Program-made: the position numbers and the translations under genes
NCBI GenBank assembly: GCA_947650365.1
Contig: CANTAL010000137.1
Coordinates: forward strand, 310,001 to 374,000
DNA length: 64,000 nt
Reading direction: 5' to 3'
Source of the DNA: Chamaelirium japonicum
Lineage: Eukaryota > Streptophyta > Magnoliopsida > Liliales > Melanthiaceae
Notes under the pieces: generated by a model
Database searches by the model: none
Told to the model about the DNA's origin: nothing
What the model saw: the letters and a program-made list of their open reading frames with translations, nothing else
Shown: positions 51,783 to 64,000 of the stretch, one piece after another
Layout of the letters: every line of letters begins with the position of its first letter
Position numbering within the stretch: position 1 is the stretch's first letter

Positions 51783-54120
51783 GATCCATTCTAATTCATT
51801 CGTACGATCCATTCTAATTCATTCGTACGATCCATTCTTACTCATTCGTATGATCCATTCTAATTCATTCGTACGATCCATTCTAATTCATTCATACAAT
51901 CCATTCTAATTCATTCGTAGGATCAATTCTAATTCATTCGCACTATCCATTCTAATTCATTCGTACGATCCATTCAAATTCATTCGTATGATCCATTCTA
52001 ATTTATTCGTTCAAATATATCCATTCTAATTCATTCGTACGATCCATTCTAATTCATTCGCACGATCCATTCTAATTCATTCGCACGAATGTATCCATTC
52101 TAATTCATTTGCACGATCCATTCTAATTCATTCCTATGATCTATTCTAATTCATTCGTACGATCCATTCTAATTCATTCTAATTCATTCGTACGATCCAT
52201 TCTACGATCTATTCTAATTCATTCGTATATTCCATTCTAATTCATTAGCACGATCCATGCTAATGAATTAGAATGGATCGTACGATCCAATCTAATTCAT
52301 TCATACGATCCATTCTTACTTATTTGTATGATCCATTCTAATTCAATCGTACGATCCATTCTAATTCATTCGTACGATCCATTCTAATTCCTTCGTACGA
52401 TCCATTCTAATTCATTCGTACGATCCATTCTAATTCCTTCGTACGATCCATTCTAATTCATTCGTACAATCTATTCTAATTCATTCGTACGAATGGATAC
52501 ATTCGTGTGAATGAATTAGAATGGATCGTACGAATGAGTAAGAATGGATCGTACGAATGAAATAGAATAGATTGCACGAATAAATTAGAATTGATCGTAC
52601 GAATGAATTAGAATGGATCATGCGAATGAATTAGAATGGATCGTACGAATGAATTAGAATGGATCGTACGAATGAACTAAAATGGATACATTCGTGCGAA
52701 TGAATTAGAATGGATCGTACGAATGAATTAGAATGGATCGTACGAATGAATTAGAATGGATCGTACGAATGAATTAGAATGGATACATTCGTGCGAATGA
52801 ATTAGAATAGATCGGACGAATGAATTAGAATGGATCGTACGAATGAATTAGAATGGATCGTACGAATGGATTAGAATGGATCATACGAATGAATTAGAAT
52901 GGATCGTGCGAATGAATTAGAACGGATCGAACGAATGAATTAGAATGGATAGTACGAATGAGTAAGAATGGATCGTACAAATGAATTAGAATGGATTAGA
53001 ATGGATCGTACGAATGAAATAGAATAGATTGTACGAATGAATTAGAATGGATTCGTACGAATGAATTAGAATGGATACATTCGTGGAAATGAATTAGAAT
53101 GGATCGTACCAATAAGTAAGAATGGATCGTACGAATGAATTAGAATGGATCGTACGAAGGAATTAGAATGGATCGTACGAATGAATTAGAATGGATCGTA
53201 CGATTGAATTAGAATGGCTCATACGAATGAGTAAGAATGGATCGTATGAATGAATTAGATTGGATCGTACGATCCATTCGAATTCATTAGCATGGATCGT
53301 GCTAATGAATTAGAATGGAATATACGAATGAATTAGAATGGATCGTAGAATGGATCGTACGAATGAATTTCAATGGATACATTTGTGCGAATGAATCTAA
53401 ATGGATTGTATGAATGAATTAGAATGGATCGTACGAATGAATTAGAATGGATCATACGAATTAATTAGAATGGATCGTACGAATGAATTAGAATGGTTAC
53501 ATTCGTGCGAATTAATTAGAATGGATCGTACGAATGAATTAGAATGGATATATTCGTGCAAATGAATTAGAATGGATCGTACGAAAAAATTAGAATGGAT
53601 CATACGAATTAATTAGAATGGATCTTACAAATGAATTAGAATGGATCGTACGAATGAATTAGAATGGATCGTGCGAATGAATTAGAATGGATCGTACGAA
53701 TGAATTAGAATAGATCGTACAAATGAATTAGAATGGATCGCACGAATGGATTAGAATGGATACATTCGAGCGAATGAATAAGAATGGATCGTACGAATGA
53801 ATTAGAATGGATCATACGAATGAGTAAGAATGGATCGTACGAATGAATTAGAATGGATCGTACGAATGAATTAGAATGGATCGTACGAATAAATTAGAAT
53901 GGATACATTCGTCCGAATGAATTAGAATGGATCATACGAATGAGTAAGAATGGATCGTACGAATGAAATAGAATAGATCGTACGAATGAATTAGAATGGA
54001 ATATACGAATGAATTAGAATGGATCGTAAAAATGAATTAGAATGGATCGTATGAATGAATTAGACTGGATCGTACGAATGAATTAGAATGGATCGTGTGA
54101 ATGAATTCGAATGGATCGTA

Positions 54121-57100
54121 CGATCCATTCTAATTCATTCATACAATCCATTCTAATTCATTCGCATGAATGTATCCATTCTAATCCATTCCTATGATCC
54201 ATTCTAATTCATTCGCACAAATATATCCATTCTAATTCATTCGTACGATCCATTCTAATTCATTCGTACGATCCATTCTAATTCATTCGTATGATCCATT
54301 CTAATTAATTCGCATGATCCATTCTAATTCATTCGTACGATCCATTCTAATTTATTCGTACGATCCATTCTAATTCATTCGTATGATCCATTCTAATTAA
54401 TTCGTATGATCCATTCTAATTCATTCGTACGATCTATTCTAATTCATTCGTACGATCCATTCTAATTCTTTCGCATAATCCATTCTATTTCATTCGTACG
54501 ATCCATTCTTACTCACTGGTACGATCAATTCTAATTCATTCGCACGAATGTATCCATTCTAATTCATTCGTACGATCCATTCTAATTCATTCATACAATC
54601 CATTCTAATTCTTTCACACGATCCATTCTAATTCATTCGTAGGATCCATTCTAATTCATTCGTACAATCTATTCTATTTCATTCGTACGATCCATTCTTA
54701 CTCATTCGTATGATCCATTCTAATTCATTCGCACGAATGTATCCATTCTAATTCATTCGTACGAATCCATTCTAATTCATTCGTACAATCCATTCTATTT
54801 CATTCGTACGATCCATTCTAACTCATTCGTACGATCCATTCTAATTCATTTGTACGATCCATTCTAATTTATTCGCACGATCCATTCTAATTCATTCACA
54901 CGATCCATTCTTACTCATTCGTATGATCCATTCTAATTTATTCGCACGAATGTATCCATTCTAATTCATTCGTACGTCTAATTCATTCGTACGGTCCATT
55001 CTAATTCATTCGCACAATCCATTCTATTTCATTCGTACGATCCATTCTTACTCATTCGTATGATCCATTATGGATACATTCGTGCGAATGAATTAGAATG
55101 GATCATACGAATGAGTAAGAATGGATCGTACGAATGAAATAGAATGGATTGTGCGAATGAATTAGAATGGATCGTACGAATGAATTAGAATGGATCGTGT
55201 GAAAGAATTAGAATGGATTGTATGAATGAATTAGAATAGATCGTATGAATGAATTAGAATGGATCATACGAATGAATTAGAATGGATCGTACGAATGAAT
55301 TAGAATGGATACATTTGTGAATGAATTAGAATGGGTCGTACGAATGAATTAGAATGGATCGTACGAATGAATTAGAATGGATCTTACGAATGAATTAGAA
55401 TAAATCGTACGAATGAATTAGAATGGATCGTACGAATGAATTAGAATGGATACATTTGTGCGAATGAATTAGAATGGATCGTACGAATGAATTAGAATGG
55501 ATCGTATGAATGAATTAGAATGGATCGTACGAATGAATTAGAATGGATCGTGCGAAGGAATGAGAATGGATCGTACGAAGGAATTAGAATGGATATATTC
55601 GTGCAAATGAATTAGAATGGATCGTACGAATGTATTAGAATGGATCGTATGAGTGAATTAGAATGGATCGTGCGAATGAATTAGAATTGATTGTATGAAT
55701 CAATTAGAATGGATCGTACGAATGAATTAGAATGGATCGTACGAATGAATTAGAATGGATCGTACGAATGAACTAGAATGGATACATTCGTGCGAATGAA
55801 TTAGAATGGATCGTGCGAATGAATTAGAATGGATCGTACGAATGAACTAGAATGGATACATTCGTGCGAATGAATTAGAATGGATCGTACGAATGAATTA
55901 GAATGGATCGTACGAATGAATTAGAATGGATCTTACGAATGAATTAGAATGGATCGTACGAATGAATTAAAATGGATCGTAGGAATGAATTAGAATGGAT
56001 ACATTCGTGCGAATGAATTGGAATGGATCGGACGAATGAATTAGAATAGGTCGTACGAATGAATTAGAATGGATCGTACGAATGAACTAGAATGGATACA
56101 TTCGTGCGAATGAATTAGAATGGATCATACGAATAAATTAGAATGGATCGTACGAATGAATTAGAATGCATCTTACGAATGAATTAGAATGGATCGTACG
56201 AATGAATTAGAATGGATACATTCGTGCGAATGAATTAGAATGGACATATTCGTGCGAATGAATTAGAATGGATCGGACGAATGAATAAGAATGGATCGTA
56301 CGAATTAATTAGAATGGATCAAATGAATAAATTAGAATGGTTACATTCTTGCGAATGAATTAGAATGGATCGTACGAATGGATTAGAATGGATCGTACGA
56401 ATGGATTAGAATGGATACATTCGAGCGAATGAATTAGAATAGATCGTACGAATGAAATTAGAATGGATCGTACGAATGAATTAGAATAGATCGTACGAAT
56501 GAATTAGAATGGATCGTGCGAATGAATTAGAATGGATCGTGTGAAAGAATTAGAATGGATCGTACGAATGAATTAGAATGGATCGTGCGAATGAATTAGA
56601 ATGGATCGTACGAATGAGTTAGAATGGATGGTGCTAATGAATTAGAATTGATCGAACGAATGAATTAGCATGGATCGTGCATTCGTACGATCCATTCTAA
56701 TTCATTCGTAAGATCCATTCTATATCATTCGTACGATCCATTCTAATTTATTCGTACGATCCATTCTAATTCATTCGCACCAATGTATCCATTCTAGTTC
56801 ATTCGTATGATCCATTCTAATTCATTCGGACGATCCATTTTAATACATTCATACGATCTATTCTAATTCATTCATACAATCCATTCTAATTCTTTCACAC
56901 GATCCATTCTAATTCATTCGTACGATCCATTCTAATTCATTCGCACAATCCATTCTATTTCATTCGTACGATCCATTCTTACTCATTCGTATGATCCATT
57001 CTAATTCATTCGCACGAATGTATCCATAATGGATCATACGAATGAGTAAGAATGGATCGTACGAATGAAATAGAATGGATTGTGCGAATGAATTAGAATG

Positions 57101-60100
57101 GACCGTACGAATGAATTAGAATGGATACATTCGTGTGAATGAATTAGAATGGATCGGACGAATGAATTAGAATGGATCGTACGAATGAATTAGAATGGAT
57201 CGTACGAATAAATTAGAATGGATACATTCGCCCGAATGAATTAGAATGGATCATATAAATGAGTAAGAATGGATCGTACAAATGAAATAGAATAGATTGT
57301 ACGAATGAATTAGAATGGATCGTGCGAATGAATTAGAATGGATCGTACGAATGAATTAGAATGGATCGTACGAATGAATTAGAATGGATCGTGCGAATGA
57401 ATTAGAATGGATCATATTAATGAATTAGAATGGATCGTACGAATGAATTAGAATGGATACATTCATGCGAATGAATTAGAATGGATCGTGCGAATCCATT
57501 AGACTGGATCATGTGAATGAATAAGAATGGATCATACGAATGAATTAGAATGGATCGTACGAATTAATAGAATGGATACATTCATGCGAATGAATTAGAA
57601 TGGATTGTATGAATGAATTAGAATGGATCGTACGAATGAATTAGAATGGATCATACGAATTAATTAGAATGGATCATACGAATGAATTAGAATGGATCGT
57701 ACGAATGAATTACAATGGATCGTACGACTGAACTAGAATGGATCGTACGAATGAACTAGAATGGATACATTCGTCCGAATGAATTAGAATGGATCGTACG
57801 AATGAATTAGAATGGATCGTACGATTCATTCTAATTCATTCGTACGATCCATTCTAATACATTTGTACGATTCAAGCTAATTCATTCGCACGATCCATTC
57901 TAATTCATTCGTACGATCCATTCTTATTCATTCATACGATCCATTCTAATTCATTCGCACAATCCATTCTAATTCATTCGTATATTCCATTCTAATTCAT
58001 TCGTATGATCCATTCTAACTCATTCGGTGGATCCATTCTAATTCATTCGTACGATCCATTCTAATTCATTCCCACGATCCATTCAAATTTATTCGTACGA
58101 TCCATTCTAATTCATTCGTACGATCTATTCTAATTCATTCGCACGAATGTAACCATTCTAATTCATTCATATGATTCATTCTAATTCATTCATATGAGCT
58201 ATTCTAATTCATTCGTACGATCCATTCTAATTCATTCATACAATCCATTTAGATTCATTCGCACAAATGTATCCATTCAAATTCATTCATACGATCCAGT
58301 CTAATTCATTCGTACGATCCATTCTAATTCATTCGCACAAATATATCCATTCTAATTCTTTCGTACGATACATTCTAATTCATTCGTACGATCCATTCTA
58401 ATTCATTCGTACGATCCATTCTAATTCATTTGCACGAATATATCCATTCTAATTCATTCATACAATCCATTCTATTTCATTCGTACGATCCATTCTTACT
58501 CATTCGTATGATCCATTCTAATTCATTCGTATGATCCATTCTAATTCATTCGTACGATCCATTCTAATTCATTCGTACGATCCATTCTAATTCATTCGCA
58601 CGATCCATTCTAATTCATTCATACGATCCATTCTAATTCATTCCTACAATCCATTCTAATTCATTCGCCCGATCCATTCTAATTCATTCATACGATCCAT
58701 TCTATTCGAATGGATCATGCGATCCATTTGAATTCATTCGCACGATCCATTCTAATTCATTCATACGATCCATTCTAATTCATTCATACAATGCATTCTA
58801 ATTCTTTCACACGATCCATTCGAATTCATTCGTACGATCCATTCTAATTCATTCGTACAATCCATTCTATTTCATTTGTACAATCCATTCTTACTCATTC
58901 GTATGATCCATTCTAATTCATTCGTACGATCCATTCTAATTCATTTGTACGATCCATTCTAATTCATTCGTATAATCCATTCTATTTCATTCGTACGATC
59001 CATTCTTACTCTTTCGTATGATCCATTCTACTTCATTCGCACGAATGTATCCATTCTAATTCATTCATACAATAAATTCTAATTCATTCCGTACGATCCA
59101 TTCTAATTCATTCGTACGATCATACGAATGAATTAGAATGGATCGTACGAATGAATTAGAATAGATTGTGCGAATGAATTAGAATGGATCGTACGAATGA
59201 ATTAGAATGGATCGTACGAATGAATTAGAATGGATCATACGAATGAGTAAGAATGGATCGTACGAATAAATTAGAATGGATCGTACGAATAAATTAGAAT
59301 GGATCGTATGAATAATTTAGAATGGATACATTCGTCCGAATGAATTAGAATGGATCATACGAATGAGTAAGAATGGATCGTACGAATGAAATAGAATAGA
59401 TTATACGAATGAATTAGTTTGGATCCTACGAATGAATTAGAATGGATCGTGTGAAAGAATTAGAATGGATTGTATGAATGAATTAGAATGGATCGTATGA
59501 ATGAATATGAATGGATCGTGCGAATGAATTCGAATGGATCGTACGAATGAGTAAGAATGGATCGTACGAATGAGTAAGAATGGATCGTACGAATGAAATA
59601 GAATGGATCGTACGAATGAATTAGAATGGATCGTACGAATAAATTAGAATGGATACATTCGTCTGAATGAATTAGAATGGATCATACGAATGAGTAAGAA
59701 TGGATCGTATGAATGAAATAGAATAGATTGTACGAATGAATTAGAATGGATCCTACGAATGAATTAGAGTGGATCGTGTGAAAGAATTAGAATGGATTGT
59801 GTGAATGAATTAGAATGGATTGTATGAATGAATTAGAATGGATCCTATGAATGAATTAGAATGGATCGTACGAATGAATTAGAATGGATCGTGCTAATGA
59901 ATTAGAATTGATCGAACGAATGAATTAGCATGGATCGTGCTAATGAATTAGAATGGAACGTACGAATGAATTAGAATGGATCGTGTCAAAGAACTAGAAT
60001 GTATTGTATAAATGAATTAGAATGAATTCGTACGATCCATTCGAATTCATTCGCACGATCCATTCTAATTCATTCATACAATCCATTCTAATTCATTCAT

Positions 60101-63100
60101 ACAATCCATTCTAATTCTTTCACACGATCCATTCTAATTCATTCGTAGGATCCATTGTAATTCATTCGTACAATCTATTCAATTTCATTCGTACGATCTA
60201 TTCTTACTCATTCATATGATCCATTCTAATTCATTCGGACGAATGTATCCATTCTAATTTATTCGTACGATCCATTCTAATTTATTCGTACGATTCATTC
60301 TAATTCATTCGTACGATCCATTCTAATTCATTCGTCCAATCCATTCTAATTCATTCGCACGAATGTATCCATTCTAATTCATTCGTACGATCCATTCTAA
60401 TTCATTTGTAAGATCCATTCTAATTCATTCGTACGATCCATTCTAATTCATTCGCACGAATGTATCCATTCTAGTTCATTCGTACGATCCATTCTAATTC
60501 ATTCATACAATCCATTCTAATTCATTCGCACAAATGTATCCATTCAGATTCATTCGTACGATCAGTTCTAATTCAATCACAAAATCTATTCTAATTCATT
60601 CATACGATCCATTCTAATTCATTCACTCGAATGTATCCATTCTAATTCATTCATACAATCCATTCTAATTCGTTCGTACGATCCATTCTAATTCGTTCGT
60701 ACGATCCATTCTAATTCATTCCTACGATCTATTCTAATTCATTCGCTCGAATATATCCATTCTAATTCATTCATTCGATCCATTCTAATTCATTCGAACG
60801 ATCCATTCTAATTCATTCGTATGATCCATTCTAATCCATTCGTACGATCCATTCTAATTCATTCGTACGATTCATTCTAATTCATTCGTACGATCCATTC
60901 TAATTCATTCGCACAAATGTATCCATTCTAGTTCATTCGTACGATCCATTCCAATTCATTCGTACGAACCATTCTAACTCATTCGCACGATCCATTCTAA
61001 TTCATTCGTACGATCAATTCTAATTCATTCATACGATCCATTCTAATTCATTCGTACGATCCAGTCTAATTCATTCATACAATCCATTCTAATTCATTCG
61101 TACGATCCATTCTAATTCACTCATACGATCCATTCTAACACATTCATACGATCCATTCTAATTCATTTGCACGAATATATCCATTCTAATTCATTCGTAC
61201 GATCCATTCTAATTCCTTCGTACGATCTATTCTAATTCATTCGTACGATCTATTCTAATTCATTCGTACGATCCATTCTAATTCATTCGTACGATCCATT
61301 CTAATTCCTTCGTACGATCTATTCTAATTCATTCGTACGATCCATTCTAATTCATTCGTACAATCTATTCTAATTCATTCGTACGAATGGATATATTCGT
61401 GTGAATGAATTTGAATGGATCGTACGAATGAGTAAGAATTGATCGTACGAATGAAATAGAATGGATTGCACGAATGAATTAGAATGGATCGTACGAATGA
61501 ATTAGAATGGATCGTGTGAAAGAATTAGAATGAATTGTATGAATGAATTAGAATGGATCGTACGAAGGAATTAGAATGGATACATTTGTGCGAATGAATT
61601 AGAATGGATCGTATGAATGAATTAGAATGGATCGTATGAATGAATTAGAATGGATCGTACGAATGAATTAGAATGGATCGTGCGAATAAGTTAGAATGGA
61701 TCGTACGAATGAATTAGAATGGATCGTACGAATCAACTAGAATGGATACATTCGTGCGAATGAATTAGAATAGATTGTATGAATGAATTAGAATGGATCG
61801 TACGAATGAATTAGAATGGATCGTATGAGTGAATTAGAATGGATACGAAGGAATTAGAATGGATCGTACAAAGGAATTAGAATGGATCATACTAATGAAA
61901 TAGAATGGATCGTACGAAGGAATTAGAATGGATCGTACGAAGGAATTAGAATGGATCGTACGAAGGAATTAGAATGGATTTATTCGTGCAAATGAATTAG
62001 AATGGATCGTATGAATGAATTAGAATGGATCGTATGAGTGAATTAGAACGGATAGTACGAATGAAGTAGAATGGATCGTATGAATGAATTAGAATGGATA
62101 CATTCGTGCGAATGAATTAGAATGGATCGTATGAATGAATTAGAATAGATTGTGCGAATGAATTAGAATGGATCGTACGAATGAATTAGAATGGATACAT
62201 TCGTGCGAATAAATTAGAATGGATCGGACGAATGAATAAGAATGGATCATACGAATGAATTAGAATAGATCGTACGAATGAATTAGAATGGATCGTACGA
62301 ATAAATTAGAATGGATACATTCGTCCGAATGAATTAGAATGGATCATACGAATGAGTAAGAATGGATCGTACAAATGAAATAGAATAGATTATACGAATG
62401 AATTAGAATGGATCCTACGAATGAATTAGAATGGATCGTGTGAAAGAATTAGAATGGATTGTATGAATGAATTAGAATGGATCGTATGAATTAATTAGAA
62501 TGGATCGTGTGAATGAATTCGAATGGATCGTACGAATTCATTCTAATTCATTCATACAATCCATTCTAATTCTTTCACACGATCTATTCTAATTCATTCG
62601 TAGGATCCATTCTAATTCATTCGTACAATCTATTCTATTTCATTCGTACGATCCATTCTTACTCATTCCTATGATCCATTCTAATTCATTCGGACGAATG
62701 TATCCATTCTAATTTATTCGTACGATCCATTCTAATTCATTCGTACGATCCATTCTAATTCATTCGTACGATCCATTCTAATTCATTCGTTCGATCCATC
62801 CTAATTCATTCGCACGAATGTATCCATTCTAATTCATTCGTAAGGTCCATTCTAATTCATTCGCACAATCCATTCTAATTCTTTCACACGATCCATTCTA
62901 ATTCATTCGCACGAATGTATCCATTCTAGTTCATTCGTACGATCCATTCTAATTCATTCGTACGATCCATTCTAATCCATTCGTACGATCCATTCTAATT
63001 CATTCATAAGATCCATTCTAATTCATTCATACAATCCATTCTAATTCTTTCACACGATCCATTCTAATTCATTCGTAGGATCCATTCTAATTCATTCGTA

Positions 63101-64000
63101 CAATCTATTCTATTTCATTCGTACGATCCATTCTTACTCATTCGTATGATCCATTCTAATTCATTCGGACGAATGTATCCATTCTAATTTATTCGTACGA
63201 TCCATTCTAATTGATTCGTACGATCCATTCTAATTCATTCGTACGATCCATTCTTACTCATTCGTATGATCCATTCTAATTAATTCGTACGATCCATTCT
63301 AATTCATTCGTACGATCGATTCTAATTCATTCGCACTATCCATTCTAATTCATTCGTATGATCCATTCTAATTGATTCGTATGATCCATTCTAATTTATT
63401 CGTTCAAATATATCCATTCTAATTCATTCTGTACGATCCATTCTAATTCATTCGTACGATCCATTCTAATTCATTCGTACGAATGTATCCATTCTAATTC
63501 ATTCGTACGATCCATTCTAATTCATTCGTAAGATCCATTCTAATTCATTCGTACGATCCATTCTAATTCATTCGTACGAGCCATTCTAATTCATTCGCAC
63601 GAATGTATCCATTCTAGTTCATTCGTATGATCCATTCTAATTCATTCGTACGATCTATTCTAATTCATTCGCACGATCCATTGTAATTCATTCGTATGAT
63701 CAATTCTAATTCATTCGCACGAATGTATCCATTCTAATTCATTCGCACGATCCATTCTAATTCATTCATACGATCCATTCTAATTCATTCATACAATCCA
63801 TTCTAATTCTTTCACATGATCCATTCTAATTCATTCGTAGGATCCATTCTAATTCATTCGTACAATCTATTCTATTTCATTCGTACGATCCATTCTTACT
63901 CATTCGTATGATCCATTCTAATTCATTCGGACGAATGTATCTATTCTAATTCATTCGTACGATCCATTCTAATTCATTCGTACGATCCATTCTTATTCAT
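54121..64000. repeat. 23/28-bp satellite array, block 6
   Basis: Same monomers, running off the right edge. Orientation map: R 54121-55070, F to 56680, R to 57028, F to 57822, R to 59120 (very short flip about 58706-58722, like the one at 20756-20770), F to 60028, R to 61383, F to 62534, R to 64000. The stretch 58500-58900 repeats the order seen at 20520-20930, next to the solo LTR. No gene is visible. Confidence 0.97.
60029..60268 (-). repeat. 240-bp R arm after recurrent flip (third listing)
   Basis: Same length and monomer order as the arms at 3661, 24037, 39916, 44714 and 51543, with a few substitutions (for example ATTCAATTTC for ATTCTATTTC). Confidence 0.78.

Larger units (their letters stand above)
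43589..54120. repeat. 23/28-bp satellite array, block 5
   Basis: Same monomers. Orientation map: F 43589-44016, R to 44340, F to 44713, R to 45657, F to 45688, R to 46483, F to 47090, R to 47440, F to 47750, R to 48180, F to 48617, R to 49660, F to 50821, R to 50992, F to 51542, R to 52262, F to 52278, R to 52491, F to 53269, R to 53290, F to 54120. This is the most fragmented part, with several blocks of only 16-30 bp. No gene is visible. Confidence 0.97.

Noticed and set aside
1..64000. Telomeric or degenerate telomeric repeat
   Set aside because: The monomer contains no TTTAGGG or TTAGGG core.
32105..64000. Hidden gene or further mobile element in the last 32 kb
   Set aside because: Reading the whole stretch I found only 23- and 28-bp monomers and flips. 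No segment departs from the satellite for more than a few tens of bases.

Overview
The window is almost entirely a tandem satellite from what is most likely a flowering-plant nuclear genome. The plant assignment rests on a Ty1/Copia polyprotein of plant type, an initiator-Met-tRNA primer-binding site (PBS) and plant-style splice and TATA signals. I do not recognise the satellite family and cannot name a species. No host protein-coding gene, tRNA or rRNA was found.

Layout. Satellite of 23-bp monomers (consensus GAATGGATCG joined to TACGAATGAATTA) with an interspersed 28-bp variant fills 1-7787, 15878-20958, 21921-31805 and 32105-64000. It is not a simple head-to-tail array: monomer orientation flips more than 60 times (F = consensus on the + strand, R = its reverse complement). 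Flip sequences recur almost unchanged many kb apart, and higher-order repeats (HORs) of fixed length are visible: a 286-bp, 12-monomer unit and a block of about 507 bp that contains a flip.

Three LTR-retrotransposon insertions interrupt the array. (1) 7788-15877, minus strand: a Copia element with a complete 2,132-bp 5' LTR, PBS, long leader, one gag-pol reading frame broken by five stop codons, a polypurine tract (PPT), and a 3' LTR cut down to 232 bp. (2) 20959-21920, minus strand: a 962-bp solo LTR of a different family, flanked by a perfect 5-bp target-site duplication (TSD) and carrying GC-rich nested tandem repeats in its U3. (3) 31806-32104, plus strand: a 299-bp 3' portion of the same LTR family that keeps an intact TATA box.

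How it fits together. The satellite is the host sequence and the retroelements are later insertions, now damaged. The Copia element has lost integrase and reverse-transcriptase catalytic residues and most of one LTR, so it should not be able to move by itself. Its leader carries a strong splice-donor and splice-acceptor pair that would remove the PBS and join LTR-derived 5' RNA directly to the gag start codon. The most interesting material is the inverted-block architecture of the satellite, its propagated junctions, and the possible spliced gag leader.
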